64,000 bases of DNA. It comes from Notolepis coatsorum (taxonomy: Eukaryota; Chordata; Actinopteri; Aulopiformes; Paralepididae). Below, piece by piece: positions 31,871-43,440 of the stretch. Within the stretch, counting starts at the first letter, position 1. Each line of letters begins with the position of its first letter. The stretch spans positions 157,021,471-157,085,470 of the forward strand of contig OZ020587.1 of the NCBI GenBank assembly GCA_963971535.1, written 5' to 3'. Both the position numbers and the translations under genes were made by a program. The notes beneath the pieces are model-generated. The model had not been told where the DNA came from. It saw nothing but the letters and a program-made list of their open reading frames with translations, and ran no database searches.

Positions 31871-34800
31871 CCTATCACACCTATCACACCTCTCACACCT
31901 ATCACACCTCTCACACCTATCACACCTATCACACCTCTCACACCTCTCACACCTCTCACACCTCTCACACCGATCCCACCTATCACACCTATCACACCTA
32001 TCACACCTCTCACACCTATCACACCTCTCACACCTATCACACCTCTCACACCTATCACACCTATCACACCTCTCACACCTCTCACACCTATCACACCTAT
32101 CACACCTCGCACACCTATCACACCTCTCACACCTATCACACCTCTCACACCTCTCACACCTATCACACCTCTCACACCGATCACACCTATCACACCTATC
32201 ACACCTCTCACACCTCTCACACCTCTCACACCTATCACACCTATCACACCGATCACACCGATCACACCTATCACACCTATCACACCTATCACACCTCTCA
32301 CACCTATCACACCTATCACACCTCTCACACCTATCACACCTATCACACCTATCACACCTCTCACACCTCTCACACCTATCACACCTCTCACACCTCTCAC
32401 ACCTCTCACACCTATCACACCCATCACACCTCTCACACCTATCACACCTATCACACCTCTCACACCTATCACACCTCTCACACCTATCACACCTCTCACA
32501 CCGATCCCACCTATCACACCTATCACACCTCTCACACCTCTCACACCTATCACACATATCACACCTCTCACACCTCTTACACCTATCACACCTCTCACAT
32601 CTCTCACACCTCTCACACCTATCACACCTACCACACCTCTCACACCTATCACACCTATCACACCTCTCACACCTCTCACACCTCTCACACCTATCACACC
32701 TCTCACAACGATCCTACCTATCACACCTATCACACATATCACACCTATCACACCTCTCACACCTATCACACCTATCACACCTCTCACACCTATCGCACCT
32801 ATCACACCTATCACACCTCTCACACCTCTCACACCGATCCCACCTATCACACCTATCACACCTCTCACACCTATCACACCTCTCACACCTCTCACACCTA
32901 TCACACCTCTCACACCTATCACACCTATCACACCTCTCACACCTCTCACACCTATCACACCTCTCACACCTCTCACACCTATCACACCTCTCACACCTAT
33001 CACACCTATCACACCTCTCACACCTATCACACCTCTCACACCTCTCACACCTATCACATCTATCACACCTCTCACACCTTTCACACCTATCACACCTCTC
33101 ACACCTCTCACACCTATCACACCTATCACACCTATCACACCTCTCACACCGATCCCACCTATCACACCTATCACACCTCTCACACCTATCACACCTATCA
33201 CACCTCTCACACCTCTCACACCTCTCACACCTATCACACCTATCACACCTCTCACACCTCTCACACCTTTCACACCTCTCACACCGATCTCACCTATCAC
33301 ACCTATCACACCTCTCACACCTATCACACCTCTCACACCTATCACACCTCTCACACCTCTCACACCTCTCACACCTCTCACACCTATCACACCTCTCACA
33401 CCAATCACACCTATAACACCTCTCACACCTATCACACCTCTCACATCTCTCACACCTCTCACACCTATCACACCTATCACACCTCTCATACCTATCACAC
33501 CTATCACACCTCTCACACCTCTCACACCTAGCACACCTCTCACAACGATCCTACCTATCACACATATCACACCTCTCACACCTATCACACATATCACACC
33601 TATCACACCTATCACACCTCTTACACCTATCACACCTATCACACCTCTCACACCTATCACACCTCTCACACCTATCACACCTCTCACACCTATCACACCT
33701 ATCACACCTCTCACACCTCTCACACCGATCCCACCTATCACACCTCTCACACCTATCACACCTCTCACACCTATCACACCTCTCACACCGATCCCACCTA
33801 TCACACCTATCACACCTCTCACACCTATCACACCTCTCACACCTCTCACACCTATCACACCTATCACACCTATCACACCTATCACACCTCTCACACCAAT
33901 CACACCTCTCACACCTATCACACCTCTCACTCCTCTCACACCTATCACACCTCTCACACCTCTTACACCTATCACACCTATCACACCTCTCACACCTATC
34001 ACACCTATCACACCTCTCACACCTATCACACCTCTCACACCGATCCCACCTATCACACCTATCACACCTCTCACACCTATCACACCTCTCACACCTATCA
34101 CACCTCTCACACCTCTCACACCTCTCACACCTCTCACACCTATCACACCTCTCACACCAATCACACCTATCACACCTCTCACGCCTATCACACCTCTCAC
34201 ACCTATCACACCTATCACACCTCTCACACCTCTCACACCTATCACACCTCTCACACCGATCCTACCTATCACACCTATCACACCTCTCACATATCACACC
34301 TCTCACACCTATCACACCTATCACACCTCTCACACCTCTCACACCTATCACACCTATCACACCTCTCACACCTCTCACACCTCTCACACCTATCACACCT
34401 CTCACACCTATCACACCTATCACACCTATCACACCTCTCACACCTCTCACACCTATCACACCTATCACACCTCTCACACATATCACACCTATCACACCTC
34501 TCACACCTATCACACCTATCACACCCATCACACCTCTCACACCTATCACACCTATCACACCTCTCACACCTATCACACCTCTCACACCTATCACACCTAT
34601 CACACCTCTCACACCGATCCCACCTATCACACCTATCACACCTTTCACACCTATCACACCTCTCACACCTCTCACACCTATCACACCTCTCACACCTATC
34701 ACACCTCTCACACCTATCACACCTCTCACACCAATCACACCTCTCACACATCTCACACCTATCACACCTCTCACACCTCTCACACCTCTTACACCGATCC

Positions 34801-36868
34801 CACCTATCACACCTATCACACCTCTCACACCTATCACACCTCTCACACCTCTCACACCTATCACACCTCTCACACCTATCACACCTATCACACCTATCAC
34901 ACCTCTCACACCTATCACACCTATCACACCTCTCACACCTATCACACCTCTCACACCTATCACACCTATCACACCTCTCACACCTCTCACACCTATCACA
35001 CCTCTCACACCTCTCACACCTATCACACCTATCACACCACTCACACCTATCACACCTCTCACACCTCTCACACCTATCACATCTATCACACCTCTCACAC
35101 CTTTCACACCTATCACACCTATCACACCTCTCACACATATCACACCTATCACACCTCTCACACCTCTCACACCTATCACACCCATCACACCTCTCACACC
35201 TATCACACCTCTCACACCTATCACACCTATCACACCTCTCACACCTATCACACCTCTCACACTGATCCCACCTATCCCACCTATCACACCGCTCACACCT
35301 ATCACACCTATCACACATCTCACACCTCTCACACCTATCACACCTCTCACACCTATCACACCTCTCACACCTATCACACCTCTCACACCAATCACACCTC
35401 TCACACCTATCACACCTCTCACTCCTCTCACACCTATCACACCTCTCACACCTATCACACCTATCACACCTATCACACCTCTCACACCTCTCACACCTCT
35501 CACACCTATCACACCTCTCACACCGATCCCACCTATCACACCTATCACACCTCTCACACCTATCACACCTCTCACACCTATCACACCTCTCACACCTCTC
35601 ACACCTCTCACACCTCTCACACCTATCACACCTCTCACACCAATCACACATATCACACCTCTCACACCTATCACACCTCTCACACCTCTCACACCTCTCA
35701 CACCTATCACACCTATCACACCTATCACACCTATCACACCTATCACACCTCTCACACCTCTCACACCTATCACACCTCTCACAACGATCCTACCTATCAC
35801 ACCGATCACACCTCTCACACCTATCACACATATCACACCTATCACACCTATCACACCTATCACACCTCTCACACCTATCACACATCTCACACCTATCACA
35901 CCTCTCACACCTATCACACCTCTCACACCTCTCACACCGATCCCACCTATCACACCTATCACACCTCTCACACCTATCACACCTCTCACACCTCTCACAC
36001 CTATCACACCTCTCACACCTATCACACCTATCACACCTCTCACACCTCTCACACCTCTCACACCTATCACACCGCTCACACCTATCACACCTCTCACACC
36101 TCTCACACCTCTCACACCTATCACACCTATCACACCTCTCACACCTATCACACCTCTCACACCTATCACACCTATCACACCTCTCACACCTATCACATCT
36201 ATCACACCTCTCACACCTTTCACACCTATCACACCTCTCACACCTCTCACACCTATCACACCTATCACACCTCTCACACCTATCACACCTATCACACCTA
36301 ACACACCTCTCACACCTATCACACCTATCACAACTATCACACCTATCACACCTATCACACCTATCACACCTCTCACACCTATCACACCTATCACACCTCT
36401 CACACCAATCACACCTCTCACACCTATCACACCTCTCACTCCTCTCACACCTATCACACCTCTCACACATCTCACACCTATCACACCTATCACACCTATC
36501 ACACCTCTCACACCTATCACACCTCTCACACCTATCACACCTATCACACCTCTCACACCGATCCCACCTATCACACCTATCACACCCCTCACACCTATCA
36601 CACCTCTCACACCTATCACACCTATCACACCTATCACACCTATCACACCTCTCACACCTATCACACCTATCACACCTATCACACCTCTCACACCTCTCAC
36701 ACCTATCACACCTATCACACCTATCACACCTCTCACACCTTTCACACCTATCACACCTCTCACACCTATCACACCTATCACACCTATCACACCTCTCACA
36801 CCAATCACACCTATCACACGTCTCACACCTCTCACACCTCTCACACCTATCACACCTATCACACCTCT
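31871..36868. repeat. 5-kb satellite of 9-bp unit
   Basis: About 550 tandem copies of TCACACCTA or TCACACCTC in irregular mixture, with rare variants such as CCGATCCCAC, ACAACGATCCTACC, TATCACATCTATC and TCACTCCTC. The 9-bp period is divisible by three, so frames stay open for hundreds of codons on both strands (Ser-His-Leu, Gly-Val-Ile and Arg-Cys-Asp-Arg patterns). These are not proteins. The rare variants recur together about 1-2 kb apart, which points to block amplification. Confidence 0.97.
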
Positions 36869-37125
36869 ATACCCATTCTGCAATCTGTTAATAAAGTTGT
36901 ACTTAAGTTATGCTTTTACATTATACTTACTTAATAAGTGAATAATTCCAAGTCAATCAAAAATTATGAGTTTTATTTACTCAAAACATAATGCGGTTTA
37001 CAGTCTGTATCTACTTAATTATCTTAAGTTGTACTTAAGTTATGCTTTTACATTATACTTACTTAATAAGTGAATAGTTCCAAGTCAATCAAAAACTATG
37101 AGTTTTATTTACTCAAAACATAAGA
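36869..37125. repeat. Short repeat end plus 129-bp tandem duplication
   Basis: Right after the satellite is CCCATTCTGCAATCTGTTAA with TAAAGTT, the short repeat family in plus orientation. A 129-bp unit beginning GTTGTACTTAAGTTATGC then occurs twice (36894 and about 37023) with few differences. Confidence 0.85.
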
Positions 37126-37391
37126 ACACGTCACACGAACTCAAGACATTCAAGTTAGTAGAACTTTCATAGAATATTGAGTATACCCTACTCAAACTAA
37201 TTGATTATTTTGAACATGCGGGTTTACAGTGTATGTTCAGGGTATCTGCAGGTTTCAACAAGTTAAATGTAAGACTTTTAGCTAGATTCCATAAAGGTTT
37301 CATGACCAGACTAGGGGATAAAAACACATAGCGACACTGAACTGCAGCGGCTGCACTTGCTCCCCCATTTTAATTCTTGCATGTTCCATAC
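37126..37391. other. Unannotated sequence
   Basis: Nothing recognised between the duplication and the Penelope-like element. Confidence 0.4.
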
Positions 37392-37399
37392 AAGCTCTC

Positions 37400-37958
37400 T
37401 ATATCAAAGCAGGGTAGCCGGACCAGCACTCACAGGTTCAATGTTTTTTAATGGCAGCCTGAATAAAAAGCAGACATGTTTCGGACAATGTCCTTCTTCA
37501 GTGGTATGGCTAGCACTGGAAATACATTCAAGGTGATGGTTAAATACACCTGGCAGGTAATTGGCATGGCAGGAAATGACATCACAACACAGGTGTGCCT
37601 GTGCAATATGACCAAATGAATGACCTATCAAAATAGAGTCCAATCATAATTTATACATATATATAGATATATCTAACACCAATCTATATTATAAACAATA
37701 CAATACAAAACAAAACAAAACAAAATTACCAGAAACTTGATAACATAACATGCCCATTAATTTATAGGGCTGATTGAGCCACTTTACGTAATTAATTAAT
37801 TAGTTTCAAATTATCCATTGGGCATCTTTGTGAAGCATGCCTCTAGTTTGGCAACAAACAACAACTTTAATCAGACCAGAAATAACAATGTAGGAGTAAG
37901 GAGGTTAAAGGAAACAGGTTAACCCGTTCTCTTCATTCATTCCTCTAGGTTCGATGCA
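37400..37958 (-). repeat. Penelope pLTR, downstream copy
   Basis: In the coding orientation this follows the GIY-YIG domain and contains its last codons (PRGMNEENGLTCFL and stop near 37923). It differs from 41137-41697 at only a few sites, for example TTGGCATGG against TTGGCACGG. Confidence 0.88.
37463..37515 (-). ncRNA. Hammerhead ribozyme-like motif in pLTR
   Basis: On the minus strand: CTGAAGA (37501-37495, matching the CUGANGA core), GGAC-AUU-GUCC helix II, GAAA (37482-37479), then ACATGTC, whose GUC would be the cleavage triplet (37475-37473). A very short palindromic helix III (ACAUGU) is the form reported for Penelope-like elements. Helix I pairing is weak here. The call is by motif, and activity is untested. 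Confidence 0.65.
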
Positions 37959-40900
37959 ATTGAACAGGTGGATATAATAACATTCACGTTGCAACAGCAG
38001 CTTGTGTCTGTCTCCACCTCGTGCTGGCCTGAGTACTAACTCTAGTCCCATATATTTGAGATCGTTGACGGTATGTTTACACTTAGAGAAATGTCGAGCT
38101 ACCGATGACTTGACATCTGAATTTCACACAGCACATTTGTGTTAACTTATTCTTGATTTAAAGGCTCTTGTTGTTTTGCCCACATAAGAAAAATTACAAG
38201 GACATTTTAACAAATACACCAGATTGGACGAATTACACGTAATCCGTCCTTTGACTGGGATATTTTTCCCCGTTTTTGGATGTGCGAAAAATTTATCTTT
38301 AATCATACCCTGGCACTGTACACAGGATTGGCAGGGAAAATTCCCATCTGGGATATTGGACATAAAATGAGAAGGTTTCTTTAAGGGCAAATCAGTTTTG
38401 ACTAGGAGATTAGATAAATTCGCTTGTCTCTTGTAAAAATAGTTAGGCGAATGCTGAAACGCTGTCCCTATAAGAGGGTCGGACTGCAGAATATGCCAAT
38501 GTTTATTGACAATACTCTGTGTGTCTCTCGTAATAGGGCTGTAAGTAGACACAAAAGATACTTTGTCAGGTTTATCTTCTTTCTTTCTGGGGGTAAACAA
38601 CGTGGCCCTATCGATATGCTTTAGTTTTATTCAAGGCTTTGAGTGTCAAATCGGCACTGTATCCTCTCTCGTGGAAACTGCCACGGAGCACCTTTGCTTG
38701 TGCAATAAATGTATCGTCAGTATCACATATTCTCTTATAGCGAAGTATTTGGCTATAAGGAAGACTGTTCTTCAAGGCTGGGGTGTGATAACTAGAATAA
38801 TGCAAGAACGAGTTACGGTCTGTCTCCTTTTTAAAAAGCCATCAAGGGCTTTCTTGATCAGAACATCGAGGAAGGGTAAATTATGCATATCAAACTTTAA
38901 TGTAAACTTTATCGTTCTTCTACAGGAGTTCAGGTACTCAAGGAAGGCAAAAAGCTCAGATGATGAACCAGACCAAATAAAAAACAGATCGTCAATATAG
39001 CGCATATACGATTTGACACATTTCTCAAACGGGTTATTATTAAAGATATGATCTACTTCATATTTGGACATATAAAGATTGGCTAGGTTCACAGCGGCTG
39101 GAGAGCCCATGCTGAGGCCTCTGTTTTGCAAATAGTATTTATCTTGGAATCTAAAATAATTTCTAGTTAGAACTAGATCGGTTAAACTAACCAGCGCTTC
39201 TGTAGGGGGGAGTAATACTTCCCTCGAGTTTAAATAAAAACTCAGCGCGTCTAGCGCATCAGCATGTGGAATGCTGGGGTAAAGACTGACTACATCTATG
39301 GTAACTAGTAAGTCTGTAGGACTAATGTTGCAGGACGAGAGCCTGTTCAAAAAAGTAGTAGTATCCTTCAAGTAACCACGCTGAGAAGAGGCCAAATCCT
39401 TAATATGCGCATCAATGAACTGAGAGATTTTTTCTGTGGCAGAGCCAATACCGGAAACAATAGGTCTACCAAGAGGGTTAATCAGATCCTTATGGATTTT
39501 AGGTAAAGTGTAAATAATAGGAGTAACCGGGTACTCTACGAACATAAACTTAAATTAATTTTCTGTAATTGCCTCCGACAATCTCAGGCTTTTAAGGACC
39601 GTTTTGATTTCCGTAGACAATCTAAACACAGGGTCTGAATTTAGAAGGGTATATACCTCAATCTCATTCAATTGTCTGTTTATCTCAGATACATACAAGC
39701 TCTTATTTTGGAGCACGATACCAGAACCCTTGTCAGCTTTTCTAAAAATGAAATCATCTTTCTTCATGAGCTCCTTAAGTGCTGCAGACTCTGATTCAAG
39801 TAAATTTGGATAAAGATGGGCTTTGTGACTGGTCTCACATAACTTAAGGACATCATTTTGTACCAGTCTGCAAAAAGTTTCAACTGAGGGAGGATTGAGA
39901 TGGGGAGTAAACAGGCTACGGGGTTTAAATACTTTTCTTTTAGAAGTGTCTGGCTCTGTCTCAGGCCTAGCATCAGCATCAACGTCATCACTTATCAACA
40001 CATTTTCATTAGCATATTGAGTTCTCTTATCAAACCCTCTGGCATAAAATGCTTTCAACTTAATATTTCTAAAAAACTTATATAACTCTACCTTGGTAGT
40101 AAATGCATCCACCTTGCGGGCTAGGACAAAAGATAAACCTTTAGACAGGATATTGTGGTGTGGGTCGCTCAATAATACATCTGAAATGTTGACAATGTTA
40201 GATGTAATGCTCATCACCGGAACCATGGATTTCTTCCTCTGGCCCCGCCTCGTCTTCCTATGGGTTCTCTCTCCGGTCGGGGAGGAAGCGGAGCGTCCTG
40301 CTCGCCTCGAAAAACAGACTGGCTCTGGAGCGGGTATCTGCCCCGCTGAGAGGGCGCCTCGTCGGAGCTCACCGCTGTGGAGGAGGAGTCCGTATGCCGT
40401 TGCCTGTCTCTGGGCTGCCAATTCAGCCTGCGGTTCCTGGAAGGTGGATTGTGGAGCCATGGGTACACCATATGCGTTGCGTAGTCTTGCTCATCTCTTC
40501 TCTTGTGCAGCTCAATGTCATGTTTATACTTATCGAGTTTCTGGTTCACTGACTCGAGCAGTTCGGTCAGTTGGTCAGGGGTTAGAATGGTTTTAATTTC
40601 TTCCTCTAACAAGGAAAGCTCCTCTCTGACTTTGGCTAATTTAGAGCCTTCATTATCTATGATTAAAAGAAGTAGATCCATAGAACACTTATCCAGGATC
40701 GAACACCACTTTTCACAGAACTCAGGTGATTCTCTTCCCAGCGTGGGTTCTTTGTTGATGCGAAGGCCCCTCGGTATGATGGCATCCTGCCAGTATTTGG
40801 TGAGGGTCATACCGTGGAGTAGGGTACGTGTCTCTCTCTGCCTTAGACATGAGAGCGACAAGGCCAGTGCTTCTCTTCCTTTGGGTGGAGGTGCCGAACT

Positions 40901-40972
40901 CTCTGGCACTGGGAATAAACTGCAGATTCTGTCACTTTCCACCTTTGAATAAGCATGGCCTCTTTTCTCCAT
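37922..40972 (-). pseudogene. Penelope RT and GIY-YIG polyprotein, broken
   Basis: Read on the minus strand. The N-terminal ORF (40972-40214) has a coiled-coil-like acidic stretch (VREELSLLEEEIKTIL). A frame change near 40250-40400 then enters the RT part: RKADKGSGIVLQN, TLPKIHKDLINPLGRPIVSG, IDVVSLYPSIPH, LSMGSPAAVNLANLYM and the catalytic YMRYIDDLFFIW. An in-frame TAA (39557-39555) interrupts ITEN-FKFMFVEYP. Frameshifts follow near 38830 and 38630. The GIY-YIG endonuclease starts TFTPRKK-type sequence and includes YLLKCPCNFSYVGKTTRAFK, then TAA and TGA stops near 38145 and 38120, before HKLLLQRECYYIH at the end. It normally copies its RNA at a GIY-YIG nick. This copy cannot make the full protein. 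Confidence 0.85.
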
Positions 40973-41136
40973 ATTTAGCAGTGTGAGCTGCTGTCGTCCT
41001 CGAGGGAATTGGGTTCGTAGAAAATGTTTGGAGCTGGAGGTCTCGAAAGCTATTTGGGTAGCTTTGAATCAATATAGTCAAGTTAGACCGCGCTCACAAG
41101 TTCTCACACTGGGTGCTGTAATCCCATAAAGTTCAG

Positions 41137-41697
41137 TATATCAAAGCAGGGTAGCCGGACCAGCACTCACAGGTTCAATGTTTTTTAATGGCAGCCTGAA
41201 TAAAAAGCAGACATGTTTCGGACAATGTCCTTCTTCAGTGGTATGGCTAGCACTGGAAATACATTCAAGGTGATGGTTAAATACACCTGGCAGGTAATTG
41301 GCACGGCAGGAAATGACATCACAACACAGGTGTGCCTGTGCAATATGACCAAATGAATGACCTATCAATATAGAGTCCAATCATAATTTATACATATATA
41401 TAGATATATCTAACACCAATCTATATTATAAACAATACAATACAAAACAAAACAAAACAAAATTACCAGAAACTTGATAACATATAACATGCCCATTAAT
41501 TTATAGGGCTGATTGAGCCACTTTACGTAATTAATTAATTCGTTTCAAATTATCCATTGGGCATCTTTGTGAAGCATGCCTCTAGTTTGGCAACAAACAA
41601 CAACTTTAATCAGACCAGAAATAACAATGTAGGAGTAAGGAGGTTAAAGGAAACAGGTTAACACGTTTTCTTCATTCATTCCTCTAGGTTCGATGCA
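41137..41697 (-). repeat. Penelope pLTR, upstream copy
   Basis: In the coding orientation this is the 5' pLTR. It carries the same hammerhead-like motif at about 41200-41252 (GUC at 41212-41210). Confidence 0.88.
41200..41252 (-). ncRNA. Hammerhead ribozyme-like motif, second pLTR
   Basis: Identical core to 37463-37515: CTGAAGA, a GGAC/GUCC stem, GAAA and ACATGTC in the same spacing. Two ribozymes one element apart would release a unit-length RNA. Confidence 0.65.
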
Positions 41698-41851
41698 TAA
41701 AAGCTCTCGCCAGACACACCAAGCTCCCGGTAGCCCCGCAAAAAACAACAACTTGAATACAGAAACATTTAATATATTTAATATTATTTCATCTCCCGAC
41801 AGCCAGGTTGACTCCCCCCAAAATGTAAAACCTGTGCAAATTAGATTAACC

Positions 41852-42000
41852 GTCTGTAGTGTGATAGTAAAGGGTTAACATTCTGTAGTGTGGTAGTGAA
41901 AGGGTTAACCTGCTGTCGAGTGGCAGTGAAAGGGTTAACCTTCTGTATTGTTGCAGTGAAAGGGTTAACCACTTGGTAGTGCGGCAGTGAAAGGGTTAAG
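41852..42000. repeat. Minisatellite, about 30-37 bp unit
   Basis: Five degenerate copies ending GTGAAAGGGTTAAC, e.g. near 41870, 41905, 41940, 41967 and 41995. Confidence 0.8.
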
Positions 42001-42096
42001 ACTTTCTAATATCTTTTAAGGCCTTGAATTGAGAATTATGAATGTATACTTGTTTATACCACACAGATACCCTGATGTTTAAGGGTTAAAGAAAGC

Positions 42097-42249
42097 ATCT
42101 GGCTGCACGTTAGCCTAGCTTAGCACAATGAATGGAAGCGGACAGTGACGGGTAGCCTAGGCATCGTCCAACTAACACCTCTCCCGTAGGCTACCCGTCA
42201 CTGTCCGCTTCCATTCATTGTGCTAAGCTAGGCTAACATGCAGCCAGAT
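42097..42249. repeat. Long hairpin, 62-bp arms
   Basis: Arms 42097-42158 and 42187-42249 are inverted copies with about two mismatches (TCTGGCTGCACGTTAGCC against GGCTAACATGCAGCCAGA). The loop is 28 bp. No recognisable terminal sequence; either a MITE or a fold-back remnant. Confidence 0.85.
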
Positions 42250-42404
42250 AGCTTTCTACTGAACGCACAGAGGAAACTGTTATCTATCTTCTTGTCTCTC
42301 TCTGGAGAAGACGATAAGCAAATTTCCCAAAATGTTGGCGTGTTCCTTTAAGTATTATTGAATAAGGTCCAGAGAGCCGCTGTAGGACTGTTTGGTGCTT
42401 CATG

Positions 42405-42938
42405 CAGGGTTCCCACAGACATTGCAAACTGAAATTCAAGGACTTTTAAGTACTTTTCCAAGCACTATTTTTCATTTTTTTATTATTATCTTTTCCCCCC
42501 TTCTTTTTCCGTTTTATCTACCACAGCCGGATTCGATCCCACTGTCTCTGTGGTGGTAGACAGACGCTTAGTCCTCTGCGCTACACGGCTGCCCTATTTT
42601 TCATTTTCAAGGATGTCACTCGAAGGATACAATTCACTTTTAAATGCTGTTGTTTTTAAGCATCTTATTGGCCTGCTTGCCAGCTCGAGCATCACACGTG
42701 AAGAAATGAGGAAAAGCAGTTGGAGCACGCAAGACAGCGACTCGTCAGATTTGATTAAAACAGAAAAAAATATTAACTATTTCTTGATTAAGGATTTGAT
42801 CATGGATGAAAAAAACATTCAATGGTTGATTTTAATTTCAATTACTTTTTAAGCACCTTGTTAAAAGAATTGGCTGTTTTCAAGGAACTCCAGTCTTAAA
42901 AGCACTTTAAGCACTTCAAAGACCTTGTCCGAACCCTG
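42405..42938. mobile_element. hAT-like MITE with SINE fragment inside
   Basis: Ends CAGGGTTCCCACAGACATTG and, inverted, CAGGGTTCGGACAAGGTC. The interior has the repetitive TTCAAGGACTTTTAAGTACT and AAGCACTTTAAGCACTTC blocks common in fish hAT MITEs. No clear 8-bp duplication; instead about 60 bp of flank (TATTGAATAAGRTC with GAGAGCCGCTGTA) occurs on both sides (42348 and 42948). Confidence 0.6.
42483..42600 (-). mobile_element. tRNA-derived SINE head fragment
   Basis: On the minus strand it reads AGGGCAGCCGTGTAGCGCAG (box A-like), then GTGGGATCGAATCC (box B-like). It is a different family from the SINE at 6416, followed by a short A/T-rich end. It sits inside the hAT-like element. Confidence 0.65.
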
Positions 42939-43017
42939 CTTTAATTATTATTGAATAAGATCCTGAGAGCCGCTGTATGACTGTTCTGTGTTTCATGGAG
43001 AAGAGCAGTAGGGCTGA

Positions 43018-43440
43018 GCCCAAACGTTCGAACGTTCGGACCTTCGTTCGTTACATTGGCGTTCGAATTCTAAATCAACATTTGAGTTCTTTTTTTTTTA
43101 TGTCTATTCATTCTGTTTAAACCAATGGGGTTTTTCTTCACAGTTGCAGATAAAGATTAGGCTACACTAATATTATAGTATTACACTATTATAGTATATG
43201 ACTCAAATCAATGATTAATGATATATATGATTAATATGATTAAACAAAACATTTATCATAAATGATGTAGCCTATCTGCATCCGCTTGTCACTATATTAT
43301 ATTCATTAAAGAAAGTTGATTTAATAAAAATAATAGACTAATTTAATCAGATTAATCACTTTATTCAAATTGAGAATTTTGTTTGAGGATATTTTATATA
43401 AAAAAATTATAATAATTTAATAAAAAAAACGAAGGTTCGA
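43018..43440. repeat. AT-rich repeat with CGAACGTTCG motifs
   Basis: Starts with repeated GTTCGAACGTTCGGACC-type sequence and ends with ACGAAGGTTCGAATGTG, an inverted relation that suggests a degraded MITE. The interior is AT-rich and non-coding. Confidence 0.4.

Larger units (their letters stand above)
37400..41697 (-). mobile_element. Penelope-like retroelement with two pLTRs
   Basis: Direct repeats 37400-37958 and 41137-41697 (about 560 bp, few differences) flank a minus-strand coding region of Penelope type with an YIDD reverse transcriptase and a GIY-YIG endonuclease. AAGCTCTC occurs just outside both ends (37392-37399 and 41701-41708), a likely 8-bp target duplication. Near-identity of the pLTRs suggests a recent insertion, yet the coding region already has several breaks, so it was probably mobilised in trans or copied from a defective parent. 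It resembles the Neptune/Penelope elements of fish. Confidence 0.88.

Noticed and set aside
31858-36883. Open frames of 810 and 873 codons (minus), 540 (plus) and several Arg-Cys-Asp-rich frames
   Set aside because: They consist only of the translated 9-bp satellite; all frames are open because 9 is divisible by three.
37404-37643. 79-codon minus-strand frame, also at 41141-41380
   Set aside because: It lies inside the non-coding pLTR and runs through the hammerhead-like motif; duplicated only because the pLTR is.
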